A stretch of 64,000 nucleotides of DNA from Aquatica leii. Lineage: Eukaryota; Arthropoda; Insecta; Coleoptera; Lampyridae. Made by a program: the position numbers and the translations under genes. Below the pieces are notes generated by a model that was given only the letters and a program-made list of their open reading frames with translations, did no database searches and was not told where the DNA came from. Shown piece after piece: positions 11,050 through 21,190 of this stretch (position 1 is the first letter of the stretch; every line of letters starts with the position of its first letter). The stretch is taken from contig CM069437.1 of the NCBI GenBank assembly GCA_035610365.1, forward strand, positions 30,709,507-30,773,506. The letters are read 5' to 3'.

Positions 11050-11725
11050 CTGCACCTACAGCACATGTCCCACAACTAACGTCGACAAATTTTTCAGACT
11101 TGAAATTTAGATTATTATGTATCCTTGACGAAAAAAGAAATCAGAAAGTAATCAAAAAGGAAATAGATGCTAATGAACTCGGCGACAAAAAAAAGGAAGA
11201 AGGTTTTAGCTCAAGATGCAAAGACAAATTCGTTAGAGCAAATATTTGAAAGAAAAAGTGTTCTTTGGAAACTGTACATAAGAAGAAAATTGCTACAGTC
11301 ATGTTGTAAAGAAGATATAAAACTGCAAGATCACTTCATAGAATTGATTAATAAGTGAGTTAGAGGCAACTGAAGGAACAGTTAAAGAAGACGATAAAGT
11401 GTGTAACTTGCTTTTGATGATGCCATACAAGTATGAAACTGTTATTACAGTTCTAGAAACTACAGAAAAACTAACATTAGATGGTCTAGAAAACAAATTA
11501 ATAGATGCAGAATTAAAATTTAAAAATCAACACAAAGCTTCAGAGTGTAGTAATAACTCATTTGTAAGCGCTGTTAGAAGATTGAATTGTTATTTCTGTG
11601 GTAAGGATGATCAGCTAATAGCACAATGCCCAACAAAAGTAAAAGAACACAGAGGTCGAAGCCACTACAGACAAATGAGAGGACAAAGTAGAGTAAAAAG
11701 AAGAAGTCACAGCTACTTCAGTTAA
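11050..11725 (+). pseudogene. Ty1/copia gag relic with zinc knuckle
   Basis: Plus-strand pieces in shifting frames resemble the gag protein of Ty1/copia LTR retrotransposons, which packages the RNA. A tract near 11095-11130 recalls the F..W..RLEILL block of copia gag. The reading at 11399-11725 has VCNLLLMMPYKYETVITVLE, LTLDGLENKLIDAELKFKNQ and a zinc-knuckle remnant CYFCGKDDQLIAQC. The knuckle should be C-x2-C-x4-H-x4-C; the histidine is a glutamine here, so zinc binding is compromised. No integrase, reverse transcriptase or LTR was found next to it, so this is a fragment. The family call rests on the last reading and is fairly secure. Confidence 0.7.
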
Positions 11726-12293
11726 AATAGTGAGTCTGAAACTAAAAATCTTTCTTTTGTCGCAGCAGAAGGCTTCTGTGGCATAACATATGCACAAAGT
11801 GGAATTTCTGAAACTGCCCTGATAAATTAATATTACTAATTTTGTCTGTACGTAGAACATAGATAAAAAATGCAGAAATTCTGTAGAATATGTCGATAGT
11901 GTAAACAATAATGTAGAAACTGTAAAACAACGTGGTTTTTAAAAACGCTTTTTGTCGATATCTGTTGAAGTTAGAATTTACCATAAAACGATTGAGGTGA
12001 TGTCACTTCTTATTTATACTTAAATTAGAATTTGAAAACATACAATTAAAAACATTATGAAATAAACATAATTTTTTAAATAACGATACCAACTCTCAAT
12101 CACCAAAGTAACTTAATTGCACTAAAACGCGTCTTAATAGTTACCCTATTACCATCCGCAACAAGAATAATCTCAAGTAACGTTAAGAAACTAACTTATT
12201 TATAGCTTGGTAGTGATTCTATGCGACCATAGATCTTTCGATGTGGAGGATAGGCACAACTCAGAAAGAAAACTCTGTAGTAATTGTGGCTAC
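11726..12293. other. No gene recognised
   Basis: The copia relic probably decays into the first part of this stretch, but I cannot read further domains. The end of the stretch belongs to the Penelope-like terminal sequence that contains the hammerhead-like core at 12294-12324. Confidence 0.4.
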
Positions 12294-12324
12294 GTTTCGT
12301 TGGCTATTGTGCCAACTTCATCAG
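12294..12324 (-). other. Hammerhead-ribozyme-like core, probably of a Penelope-like element
   Basis: Read on the minus strand the segment is CTGATGA, one extra A, a perfect 6-bp stem GTTGGC/GCCAAC with a 6-nt ACAATA loop, then GAAAC. CUGANGA and GAAA joined by helix II are the conserved core of hammerhead ribozymes, and such ribozymes are known in the terminal repeats of Penelope-like elements. Here one extra nucleotide lies between CTGATGA and the stem. A 4-bp GTAG/CTAC could form part of helix III, but I could not complete helix I or the cleavage triplet. It may be a decayed ribozyme or only a look-alike. Confidence 0.4.
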
Positions 12325-12440
12325 GTCAATCTAACGTTTAATTTTTGCTCATATATACATATAATTAAAACATGGACAAAGTAGGTAAGCACGAAGACAT
12401 ATAACCTTATACGAAACAAAATTGTGTGGGTTATGTTTTG

Positions 12441-13164
12441 TGTCGTAAAAAGTAAAACCAGCAAACAACCACCAGCACTTCCTCTGGTAGGAGAAAGCAG
12501 ACTAGCAAATTATCTACAAATTTTGTAAAAATGGTTTTTTTTGTAAATTGCACCAAAATGTTAGACTGCGTTGAGAGATTTGTAAAAAAAAATAAATTTA
12601 CCACACCTTTTATAAATAACAGACACGGCAAAGGTTGGTCTCTTAATTTAAAAAAACAGTCACAGCAATCAATTAAACAACCACAATCTGCTGAAGACAC
12701 AAGAAAAAAAATGACATCCATTTTTCATTAACCATTTTAGTATCTACGCCAACAGTTAACTAATTTGAATTTATTTTAAAGACCTGATATCCTCTAGAAT
12801 TTAGATGAGACTAGCATGTGTACTAATCTATCTAAAACTAAAATTGTCGGACAAATAGAAAAAGCAGCAAGTTCTGCTTGTGGGAATATATGAAACAGTT
12901 AGGTTTAAGAAAGAAGACGAAGCTTACCAAGCAGATTATATGCTGCCAACTCAAACGAATGGAGAACTAGTGAAATTTTTTTCAACTTTTTTGAAAAAAC
13001 GTTGTTACCAGCGTAAACGATACTATTATTGTACAACGGCCATACTACACACGTAACTAACAAAATTCTGCAATTAACTCAGAACACACACACATAGTTT
13101 GAAATTACCTTTGCACACAAGCCATTTATTGCATCCGTTTGTAACGTTTTACAAAATTTTATAG
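12441..13164 (+). pseudogene. Second pogo/Tigger-like DDE transposase relic
   Basis: A plus-strand transposase unlike the one at 8.7-9.9 kb. The DNA-binding half is at 12441-12731: LPLVGESRLANYLQIL, LDCVERFVKKNKFTTPFINN, GKGWSLNLKK, SIKQPQSAEDTRKKM. This matches the CENP-B/Tc5-type helix-turn-helix. The catalytic half follows with breaks: NLDETSMCTNLSKTKIVGQI (first aspartate, about 12797-12860), EIFFNFFEKTLLPA and LLLYNGHTTHVTNKIL near 13000-13070, and LPLHTSHLLHPF near 13110. The second aspartate is replaced (YNGH for YDGH) and the third is gone (HPFV for QPLD). It has at least three frame breaks. The C-terminal block expected about 180 bp further on is not here; a matching block occurs at 16146-16261, so an insertion may separate the parts. 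Confidence 0.7.
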
Positions 13165-13718
13165 TACCGCTGTCATTTCGTATGAAATAAAATTCATTCT
13201 TTATAAGATATGCGCAAGACGTGTTCAAGTAGAAAAAAAATTTTTGTTTTGAGATGACATTGATGCGTTTTTTGTGTGCGAAGAAGGTCGTGCAAATTTA
13301 GATTAATTCCTGTTGAGTTTATGAGTATTTATCAAAGTTTTTAATTAAGCTACCGTCATTAGGGTAAATATAAAGCATTTACTTTATTTATCTTTTAATA
13401 ATTGGACTTATAAAGCATAAGATTATCATGATAGATTTATTGTTAACACACGGTGTCGTTAATTAAATTTTATTATTGCAATTTTGCCATGATGTTACTT
13501 GATTCATCCTACTGCGTTTTGTCGTGATATTTAATGTTGTCACCTTGTTTGACAATCTTCGTATTTGAAGAATCTTCCCATTTCTTGTAAAGAAATTTAT
13601 TGCATTTGTCGTAAAAGGAAATTTCCGTTTCATGGAGGAAACTATCGCTTTGGTTGTAAAAAATAAATTAAGCAATAGTATTAAAAAATATTTATTCCAT
13701 TTTAGTTGTAATTAAATG
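13165..13718. other. No gene recognised
   Basis: AT-rich sequence between the second pogo-like relic and the palindrome. The first part may be eroded transposase sequence, but no motif is readable. Confidence 0.4.
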
Positions 13719-13888
13719 TTAAAATATTTTTAGGGTAACTGTTGTATTATTTATTTAGAATAAAATAAATGCGAGCTTTCAAACTTGGTCTAAGTTCTTC
13801 GTTAGGCAAAAACTTAGACCAAGTTCGAAAGCTTGCATTTATATTATTCTAAATAAATGATACACCATTTACCCTAAAAATATTTTAA
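13719..13888. repeat. 170-bp imperfect palindrome (possible foldback element or MITE)
   Basis: Two arms of about 78 nt, 13719-13796 and 13811-13888, are near-perfect reverse complements around a 14-nt spacer. The inner 15 nt, AACTTGGTCTAAGTT against AACTTAGACCAAGTT, match exactly, as do the outer ends around AATATTTTTAGGGTAA. A few mismatches and short indels occur between. There is no coding capacity. As DNA it could extrude a cruciform and as RNA it would form one long hairpin. No target duplication was evident at its edges. Confidence 0.8.
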
Positions 13889-14295
13889 TATGTTTTCTGG
13901 TGAAAATTTTATGTAATTCAATGGTTAAAACCATCATGAGGTTTTAGGGTTTGGCATAACTTTAGGGCTCTGAATAAATTTAAAGCTCTGGGTAAATATA
14001 ATTTTAAAATACCAAGTAGTTTAGTATCCACGATAATTTTGGGAACCAACAAAATTTAAGTTTTCTAATAAATCTTGAGATAACGATAAGCATGATATAT
14101 TTGTTTGGATTATCCATATAATAACAGGTCAAACCTAATCTAATTTAATAAACTCACAATAACGCTAATCAAAACAGTAAGTTAACTACATTATTCCATT
14201 GTCGACGTAATCGTAATGGCGGAAGAAGATTTGAATTACGGTGTTGTCATATAGAATGTTGATGTTTGTTGTAATTAATTTTAAAATTATTTTAA
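13889..14295. other. No gene recognised
   Basis: AT-rich spacer between the palindrome and the 5' end of the truncated LINE. Nothing identifiable. Confidence 0.4.
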
Positions 14296-14304
14296 AACTG
14301 ATAA

Positions 14305-14820
14305 GTGGTGACCGATGTACTGGGTGCTCAAAAACCACTTCTCTTCATGAGGATACTAGCTGAAAAAACCAGAGATGTAAACATTGACTTGTATCTTCTT
14401 TTTAACAATTATGGGAAAGCCTTCGACGAGGTTAAACCAGAAAAACGTTTTTATATATTCAAGGTCTCACTAAATTGCGCAAACACTCGAATCTTTTTGA
14501 ACCTGTACAAAGTATAAAAAACACACGTTATTGACGCGCAAATTACGGAAAAAATGAAGATACTCCAAGGTGTAAGACAGGGTTGTGTACTATCGCCATT
14601 GCTGTCTAACCTTCGGATTACCAAGCAATTTTTAAGGCGCCAATTACTAAGTGAGGTCTGATTTGACTCCAAGTTTTTTTTCTTATTTTGTAAAGAAAAA
14701 CCGATTAATTTGTAATGGTAACCTTTATTAATATTTTAATTTAACAGCTTTTGTAAACTCAGATGGTGGAATAAAAATAAATGAAGAGAGAATCGAATCT
14801 ATCCGTTTTGCAAATGACTA
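14305..14820 (+). pseudogene. LINE reverse transcriptase fingers/palm relic
   Basis: LLFMRILAEKTRDVNIDLYL followed by LFNNYGKAFDEVK matches the first catalytic block (FxDYxKAFD). The aspartate is an asparagine here, so the metal site is damaged. A second block near 14560-14615 reads as ILQGVRQGCVLSPLLSNL in another frame, an excellent match to the conserved GVRQGCVLSPLLFNL. Near 14795-14820, SIRFANDTK stands where relatives have the YADD active site (IRYADDT), again degraded. Several frames are needed to read all three. Confidence 0.7.
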
Positions 14821-14895
14821 AAACAATTGCTTTTGAGAAATAAAATGAAGCATTAAAACAGTACGCACAGCCTTTAAGAACATGCAACAAACATT

Positions 14896-15354
14896 GTGCT
14901 CACAATATATACACATACACGAACTAAACAGCTGAAATGCTATGTTTTCTCAGTTTTATTCTACGGCGCAGAAACATGGACATTAAACAAAGAATCTATC
15001 AGCAGTAATAAAAACTTTGAGATGTGGGCATATAGAAAGATGTGGCGCATCTCCTGGATTCAAAATATCAGTAATAAAAAAGTTATGGAGTTAATGCAAA
15101 AAACAACCGAATGTGTCGATACTATTCAAAAACAAAATCTACTATATCTGGGGCATATAATGAAAGACACAAAATATCGCTTATTACAGTTAGTTCTAGG
15201 ACGGATACAAAGACGTCGTCCACTAGATCAAAAACTCATATCACCGGTGAAGTACCTAAGAGGTTGGCACAATCTATTATCAATCCAATTCTTTCGAACA
15301 GCAGTATCCCAGCTGATGATCGCAAACACTTTTCTTCAAAAAGTACGCACCTGA
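14896..15354 (+). pseudogene. LINE post-RT C-terminal region
   Basis: This 152-codon open reading is the best-preserved part of the element. It contains LKCYVFSVLFYGAETWTLNK, FEMWAYRKMWRISWI, LLYLGHIMKDTKYRLLQLVL and SIQFFRTAVSQLMIA. These are hallmarks of the region between the RT thumb and the 3' end in a very common insect LINE group. It may help RNA binding and target priming. Overlapping readings in another frame are shadows. Confidence 0.8.
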
Positions 15355-15415
15355 AGAAGAAAAAGATGAAGAAGAAGAAGAAGTAGAGAAGCAATAAGAA
15401 ACAGAAGAAGGTAAT

Positions 15416-16145
15416 TAAAGTGTCAACTAATTCAGCGCTTAGAATAATATAGTAAAGGATATAAACAACTAGCCTTAGTCATGTATATAAAATTAGATCG
15501 TAATTTAATCATTATATACAAGGTGTGTTAACTTAGCTATTTGTTAACGATCTTAAGCTTATCGCGTTTTAAGAGCCCGTGCAGTTCATTTAATTAAAAT
15601 GTATCTATAAATTAAATCTGATCTTATTGCTACTTAATAGTATTCTATTGCACAACGTAATTATATTCCTTTTTTATTTGTTTAATAATTCTAATTTAAT
15701 TGGTTACGAGAATTATCTAAATATTTGTGTAATAAATATTATATCTTTTAGGGATTTAGTGTTTCTTTTTGTAGGACGGCATTGAGTAGATTTAATTCCT
15801 TCATATTTAGCATGATTAAGTCGCTCGTTTCTGTTTATAAATAAACATTTGAGATTCATAAATAAGCTGGTGGCGTCCTCTAAGATCTTTGATTTGCTAA
15901 ATTATTTCAAACCTTCTCTTTTAACTTCGAGTTAGTTAAGCCTATAAATCTCTAGAATTAGATGGTTGACTATAACAAGTACAGTTTTAATTTAATTTAG
16001 TTTTTTTGTTTTCTTAATTTGGCGGCCATTATACGTTAGACCTTTGTTTTCAAATTGCTGAAGGAAAAGTGGGATCAGAAGTTATGTATACGGTATCGTA
16101 CACATCTGGTAGTCGCGTTCTTAAAAAAAAAGTTTTTTTTTATTG
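15416..16145. other. No gene recognised
   Basis: AT-rich, nothing identifiable. It separates the truncated LINE from the possible C-terminal block of the second pogo-like transposase. Confidence 0.4.
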
Positions 16146-16261
16146 TTTGGAGAAACATGGAAACAACTTGACCCAGACGTAATCAAAAATGGGTTTAGAA
16201 AAAGTAGCATTATTCTTTTATAGAAATGTTGTGTGGCATAAAAATACGATGCAGAACCGCT
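16146..16261 (+). pseudogene. pogo/Tigger-like transposase C-terminal fragment
   Basis: The reading GETWKQLDPDVIKNGFRKSS continues with stops into KYDAEPL. In pogo/Tigger transposases the end of the DDE domain typically reads W..I....I..GFRK+GI+PFN.....KYDP. The match is short but specific in spacing. It may be the missing end of the transposase at 12441-13164, displaced by about 3 kb of inserted sequence on the same strand, or part of an independent copy. Confidence 0.45.
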
Positions 16262-16433
16262 GATTAAAAATTTTGTTTTGCAGAATCAGGTTAAAATTAA
16301 AGCAAAACATGTGAGAACGCAGAAAATAAATTGAGCAATAAAAAAACAATAAAACAATTGAAACAAAAAGTAAGAGTGTTAATAACACAAGTAAGTCAGG
16401 GGATTATAATGAACTGTAATACGCACACAGGGA

Positions 16434-16793
16434 TGGTGATCTTCATTTACAACAATTTGTAGAACTAAACCCCGGGGATATGATTAAAATCTTGCCAGAG
16501 CAAATTTTAGAAACTTTAGGGGGAGAAAAAGTAGAAGATTGAGCACAGGGAGAAAAGGTTAGTACTGAAAATAAACAAAGTGAGCCTGAAGAGATTAAAG
16601 CAAAGATTGATTAAAGAACAACGAGATAATATCACAGAATCTTCAAAATACAATGTGTTAAAAACCGTTCAAAACGTCAGTTTAGAAACGAAAGATGGTT
16701 CTAAGTAAGACTGCTACATTAAAAATTTAAAGGTTGACCAGTATATTGTCGATGAGTTTTCTACCTGCAAATCAACTAGAAAAATATGCTCTT
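16434..16793 (+). pseudogene. Unassigned coding-like relic
   Basis: The frame starting at 16434 reads FVELNPGDMIKILPEQILET and GGEKVED, then a stop, then a glutamate- and lysine-rich stretch to a second stop near 16612. In another frame EQRDNITESSKYNVLKTVQN and VDQYIVDEFSTCKSTRKICS follow. Composition (balanced acidic and basic residues, varied codons) differs from the surrounding AT-rich DNA, which suggests former protein-coding sequence. I do not recognise the family. It follows a pogo-like C-terminal block, so it could be a transposase tail or an independent gene remnant. Confidence 0.3.
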
Positions 16794-19700
16794 TATGGAC
16801 GATATTCAAAATAATAAAACAAAGAGTTTGAAAAAGTTTTGTGTTATCGGCGTTACTTTTCAATGTATATTTACACCAAAAGTATTTACAATATTTAACT
16901 GTGGAATTATGATTGCCATACGTTTAAATAAATAAATAAAATATGTAGTAGTGTCAAAAAGACAGAAAAATGTACATATCTTTTAACAAAAATTTGTTAA
17001 AGATAAGATGAGGAGTTAAGTTGACTATGTGATGACATAATATTGTAAAATTTTTGAAATGCGTAATTTTACTTTCAAAATTTTCGGTATCTTCTGATTT
17101 ACTTAATTTTTTATTTGTAAAGATCCGTAATCAGAACCATCGTATAACATAAACTTAACGTATAAAAAAATTTCCAAATTTAAAATTTTAAAACTGAACG
17201 CATTAGAAAATCGTGCATGCAAATTGTTATCATAAATTTTAACAGAAACTCTTCAAACAAACATTTAACGCACAAAATTCACAAAACGCATAACAAAAAC
17301 TAAACACAAAAAAATTATGCGTATATATCCAAAAACGAAGTGTGTGGTATCTAAAAAAACAAAATCGTACGTACAAAGGAAAAAGCGTTTAAAAAAATCA
17401 AATATCACAAAGATAATTTTACTACAATTCCATGTACACATGTACCTTGCGTAGACGAATTTGTATATACAGTAAAATAAAAAAATGTGACTTTAAATTA
17501 GAGGTATTCATTCAATCGAAAAAATGTGCACGTTACTGAACTTCTAGAACAGATAGTAAAAAACAGTCTACTTTGTGACCTGTTGGTTTTAACGGTTAGC
17601 AATGCTGATGAGTCTCAAAAAAACGAAACAGTCTAATGATTTCTGTTAATATTTTTACAATTATATAAAATACATTTGGAAAGGAATATTATTCTCCGGT
17701 TGATTTGCGGTTATAAAATCTAGAAACTAACATTGTAAGCAAACGTTGATAATCTTTTAAAAAAATTAATTACTATTTTAAAAAATATACATAATTCTAT
17801 TTAACAACAATTTTATAATAAAACTTATGAACTTATTATACAAACGCAACGCATTCAGATTATAAGCACATAAATTAATGTAAAATACTTTAAATAACGA
17901 ATTACAATAGCCCTTGCGCAGTACTAAATTCCATAAATAAAGATAATAAGTTTAAAAAATCATTTTTGGAAAATTAGCATATTATTAGAACATCAAACAC
18001 ATTTGTACTTTCCATTGAAATTAAGTAAAATGTAAATTTAACAGACAAAAACAGTCTTACAAATTATGTGCACCATCTAAAAAAGAACAAAACAACAAAC
18101 AAAAATAAACCAGCAAATAAAAAAGTTTACAAGACGGATTTAGTTAAGTTGTTACGCAATTGATATAAACTAATAATATATAAAATAAGAAAAATAAATA
18201 GGTAAATGTCAACGTTGTTAATAAACAACGTTAACAAAGAGTTTTAGCAATGCATAAAAGTAAAAAGAAACTTTAGACAATAGAATAATTAGTAAGTAAA
18301 TTCGAAACAATATAATAAAATCTAAAAAAAATTAATTACATTTTTTACCAAAATTGGATTATGCATCTAACAAAGTTTTTTATTAATAATCATTAAAAGT
18401 GGGTATGCATGTTTATAATATACAATACAATCACTTGATGAGTAATCTGTAATCGCAAAGTTATTTTAATTATTAATGTAAATAGATACGTACGTCAAGT
18501 ACATCTGGTCATTAAAAGAATTTTATATATCAGTAACAGTGAAGTAATTACTGTCACGTGGCAGCTCAAGTTATGTAAAGATTTTTTCACATTATTATAA
18601 AGGTGAGTAAAGAATGAATGCACCACGTGCCATATACATTTTTAAAAAATAAATTTGTATTTGCAATTAAGTAAGAAAATGTTGTTTAAATTAATGCATT
18701 ATTTTTTTTAATTTTATTCTTAAGTATAGAATATACAATTCAATTAACAGAAACACGTCGGCTAAAACATAAAAAAAAAATATAAAAAAGAACCGCCAAA
18801 ATTATAATTATATTAAAACAAATAAAAAACAGCTTACATTTTATTAAAACGTTTAAATTAAGTTTAAACTGAAACTTGTTTTATTGTATAAATTATAAAA
18901 TCGAAGAATGTCGTTTGTACAAAAATATACAGTTTTTTGAGTTGTTTGTGCCATCACTAGTGATACACCCAATTTTTTATTTTGAAAATGTCAGTTTTTT
19001 TAAAGTCGCCATTACTGAGTTATACGAATTTCTAAAAATACTTAAAAGTTGTTACTACTGCGTATTAATTAACCTTTGCTGCAAAAACCTTAATAAAATT
19101 AAAACGTAATAATTCTACTATTATATTATGAAAAGGCAAAATATTTATAATTGTTTCATTACAATTAATTTACGTTTAATGTAAAAATATTCAGAAATTT
19201 ATTTTAGTTATATCAACGTACAGCATAAATCGTTGTTTGACTAAAAAAGCAAACATTTTAAAATCTGTACAAAATTGTAAAGTACACACAGGAATTTTCG
19301 TAGCGTATAAATTTTAAAAGTTTTTTCTTTCCAAATTGAAAATCACCTTAGTTGTATAAGTGCGTAGATAAAAGTTACATACTTTAATGTAATTTTATAT
19401 ATTAAAAAATTACTTTCAAAGCATACTTTATAACATTAACATAATTAAAATGAGATTCAATTCAATTTTAATTATGAAACAATTGCATTTTATTACTAAT
19501 ATGCAATTTTGTATTACAACGATTTTTAGTTACTAGCAATAACATTTTTATCGAATAGTTCTAACTGATTTAATTAATAATAACATAACAAGGCAATAAA
19601 GCATTCAAAAACTTTTCATTATTCAAAACTTAACAATTTAAAAACATATCTCAAATTGCTTTTTTACATATTTTTTTATTTACTAACGCTTATTAAAATT

Positions 19701-20382
19701 TAATGTTTTTTATTTAAATTTTAATGAACATTTTTTAGGCTAAGGTTTTCTACATACCAGACTTATTTTTACACATTTCAAATAATACAGTAGTTTAAAG
19801 TTAGTTTGTTTTACTAATAAAATTAAAAAATGTTTCGTAAATTAAAAATTAATATTTAGGTTTGGTTGTAAAAATTTAAAACTTGTAATTTTAAATCTTA
19901 CGATATTTTAAAGTTTAATAAACGAAGTGAAAAAATACGTTGTGATTTGTTTTAGAATGTTAATGTTGTTTTTCTGTGAATTTTAATTAAATTGTGTTAA
20001 TTCGTAACATTATATACATTGTTAAGGACGTTTTTTGTTTCTTTGTTTTAAACCTACTTTGTTTATAATACCGCTATCGGCAATTATTAATAGTATTATT
20101 TCTTATGTTGTATATAATCCTACATTTTCCGTATTTAAACGTTTTCTAGAAAATCTCTAATTGTTGTTACACCTGGCCGTCATTCAGCATTAGAACTAAG
20201 CGGATGATTTATAACTACGATTTTATATTATGTGAATTGAATGTAATTTTTTAGTTAGCTACCATTAATGTTTTATAAGATTTAAATCGATCGTTTAAAT
20301 AACAAGGTGCATAAAATTAGCATGTTATAAGTTATAATGCAGTAGAAACCGGTAAAATTCATAATACATTTAATAAATTTTA
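16794..20382. other. Long AT-rich stretch, no gene recognised
   Basis: About 3.6 kb of very AT-rich DNA with many A- and T-runs and no readable protein motif in any frame. A 77-codon open reading at 18876-19109 is rich in F, Y, L and I as expected from AT-rich random sequence and is not supported. Confidence 0.5.
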
Positions 20383-20435
20383 GGAATTGGAAAAATGCAA
20401 AAAGAATTCATCTTTTTCACTCGACGAAAAATTTT

Positions 20436-20624
20436 TTGAAGATCACTTCACGAAAACTACATCGCGATGAAGACGGTCATTTCATTATAAACATCTCATT
20501 TAAAGGTAATATTAATGAATTTGGTGATTCCAGACGGAACGCATTAAAAATATTTTATTTGTTTAAGTGCAAATTAAGTCTCAATCTAAAATTAAAACAA
20601 AATTGTTTTAATGTTTTTAAATAA
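20436..20624 (+). pseudogene. BEL/Pao pol, pre-RT region
   Basis: RDEDGHFIINISFKGNINEF, GDSRRNALKIFY and LSLNLKLKQN align by eye with the conserved pre-RT segment of BEL/Pao polyproteins, usually R...GRF.V.LPFK......LG.S...A..RF..LE..L...P.L. The sequence just before it (20383-20440) belongs to the same protein in another frame, so a frameshift sits near 20440. Confidence 0.75.
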
Positions 20625-20804
20625 TACGAAATATTCGGTCTATTGGCTAAAGTAAACAAAGCATCTCTTAATTATACTATAAATTATTATCTTCCGTACC
20701 ACGCTGTTATTAAAACATCTATTTGACAACCAAAATGCGCACAGTTTTTGATGGTCTTGCAAAAACTGACTCGGGTGTTTTGTTAAATAATATGGTATAA
20801 TGCG

Positions 20805-21188
20805 TTGTCCCGTAATCTAAAATATTTTATTCTCAATTTTAGTTCGTTTTTGCATAAAAATGAGTTTTATTTCTCGTCGTATAGTGTCTCAAACAGCTAT
20901 CTTTGGGGTATCAAAATTTGTATACAAAGCATTCAAGATGTCTTAAACTTACACCACAAAATTTCGGAAATTATACATTCAAATAGTTTCAAACTTCGCA
21001 AATGGGTCTCTAACAGCAATTTCGTTTTAAATTTCACAGGTAGAAAAGAAACTCTAACATATATTAAAGACTTTCTATCAAAAAATGATGAGGAGTTAGG
21101 AGTAGTTTGGGTTTCTTTGCGCATTAGCTTTCAGTACGATTTTGATTTTAATGCATGGTTTTGTTGTCAAAAATACCTATTAAGTTGA
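20805..21188 (+). pseudogene. BEL/Pao reverse transcriptase, later part
   Basis: ISEIIHSNSFKLRKWVSNSN, then ELGVVWVSLRISFQYDFD, match the RT-to-connection segment of BEL/Pao elements, where relatives read L.sG.F.L.KW.SN....L and LG+.W. A catalytic YVDD block would be expected before this segment and is not seen, so either a deletion or heavy decay removed it. Confidence 0.75.
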
Positions 21189-21190
21189 TG

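Larger units (their letters stand above)
14296..15415 (+). mobile_element. 5'-truncated LINE (RTE-like), decayed
   Basis: Plus-strand non-LTR retrotransposon that begins inside the reverse transcriptase and ends in an AAGAAGAAGAAG-rich tail near 15350-15410. Truncation at the 5' end is the normal outcome of LINE insertion. It lies between the main body of the second pogo-like relic and that relic's possible C-terminal block, so it may be one of the insertions that separated them. No target duplication was resolved. Confidence 0.75.
20383..21190 (+). mobile_element. BEL/Pao LTR retrotransposon pol relic
   Basis: A fragment of the pol gene of a BEL/Pao retrotransposon on the plus strand. It carries the region between protease and reverse transcriptase (ELEKCKKNSSFSLDEKFFED, RDEDGHFIINISFKGN, FGDSRRNALKIFY). 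It then carries the start of RT (near 20690-20800, YYLPYHAVIKTS and FDGLAKTDSGV-like words) and later RT or connection sequence. No LTR, RNase H or integrase was found. It is broken by several frameshifts and stops, and the RT active-site block appears to be missing. Confidence 0.8.

Noticed and set aside
18876-19109. 77-codon reading rich in F, Y and L
   Set aside because: Expected from AT-rich random sequence; no recognisable domain.
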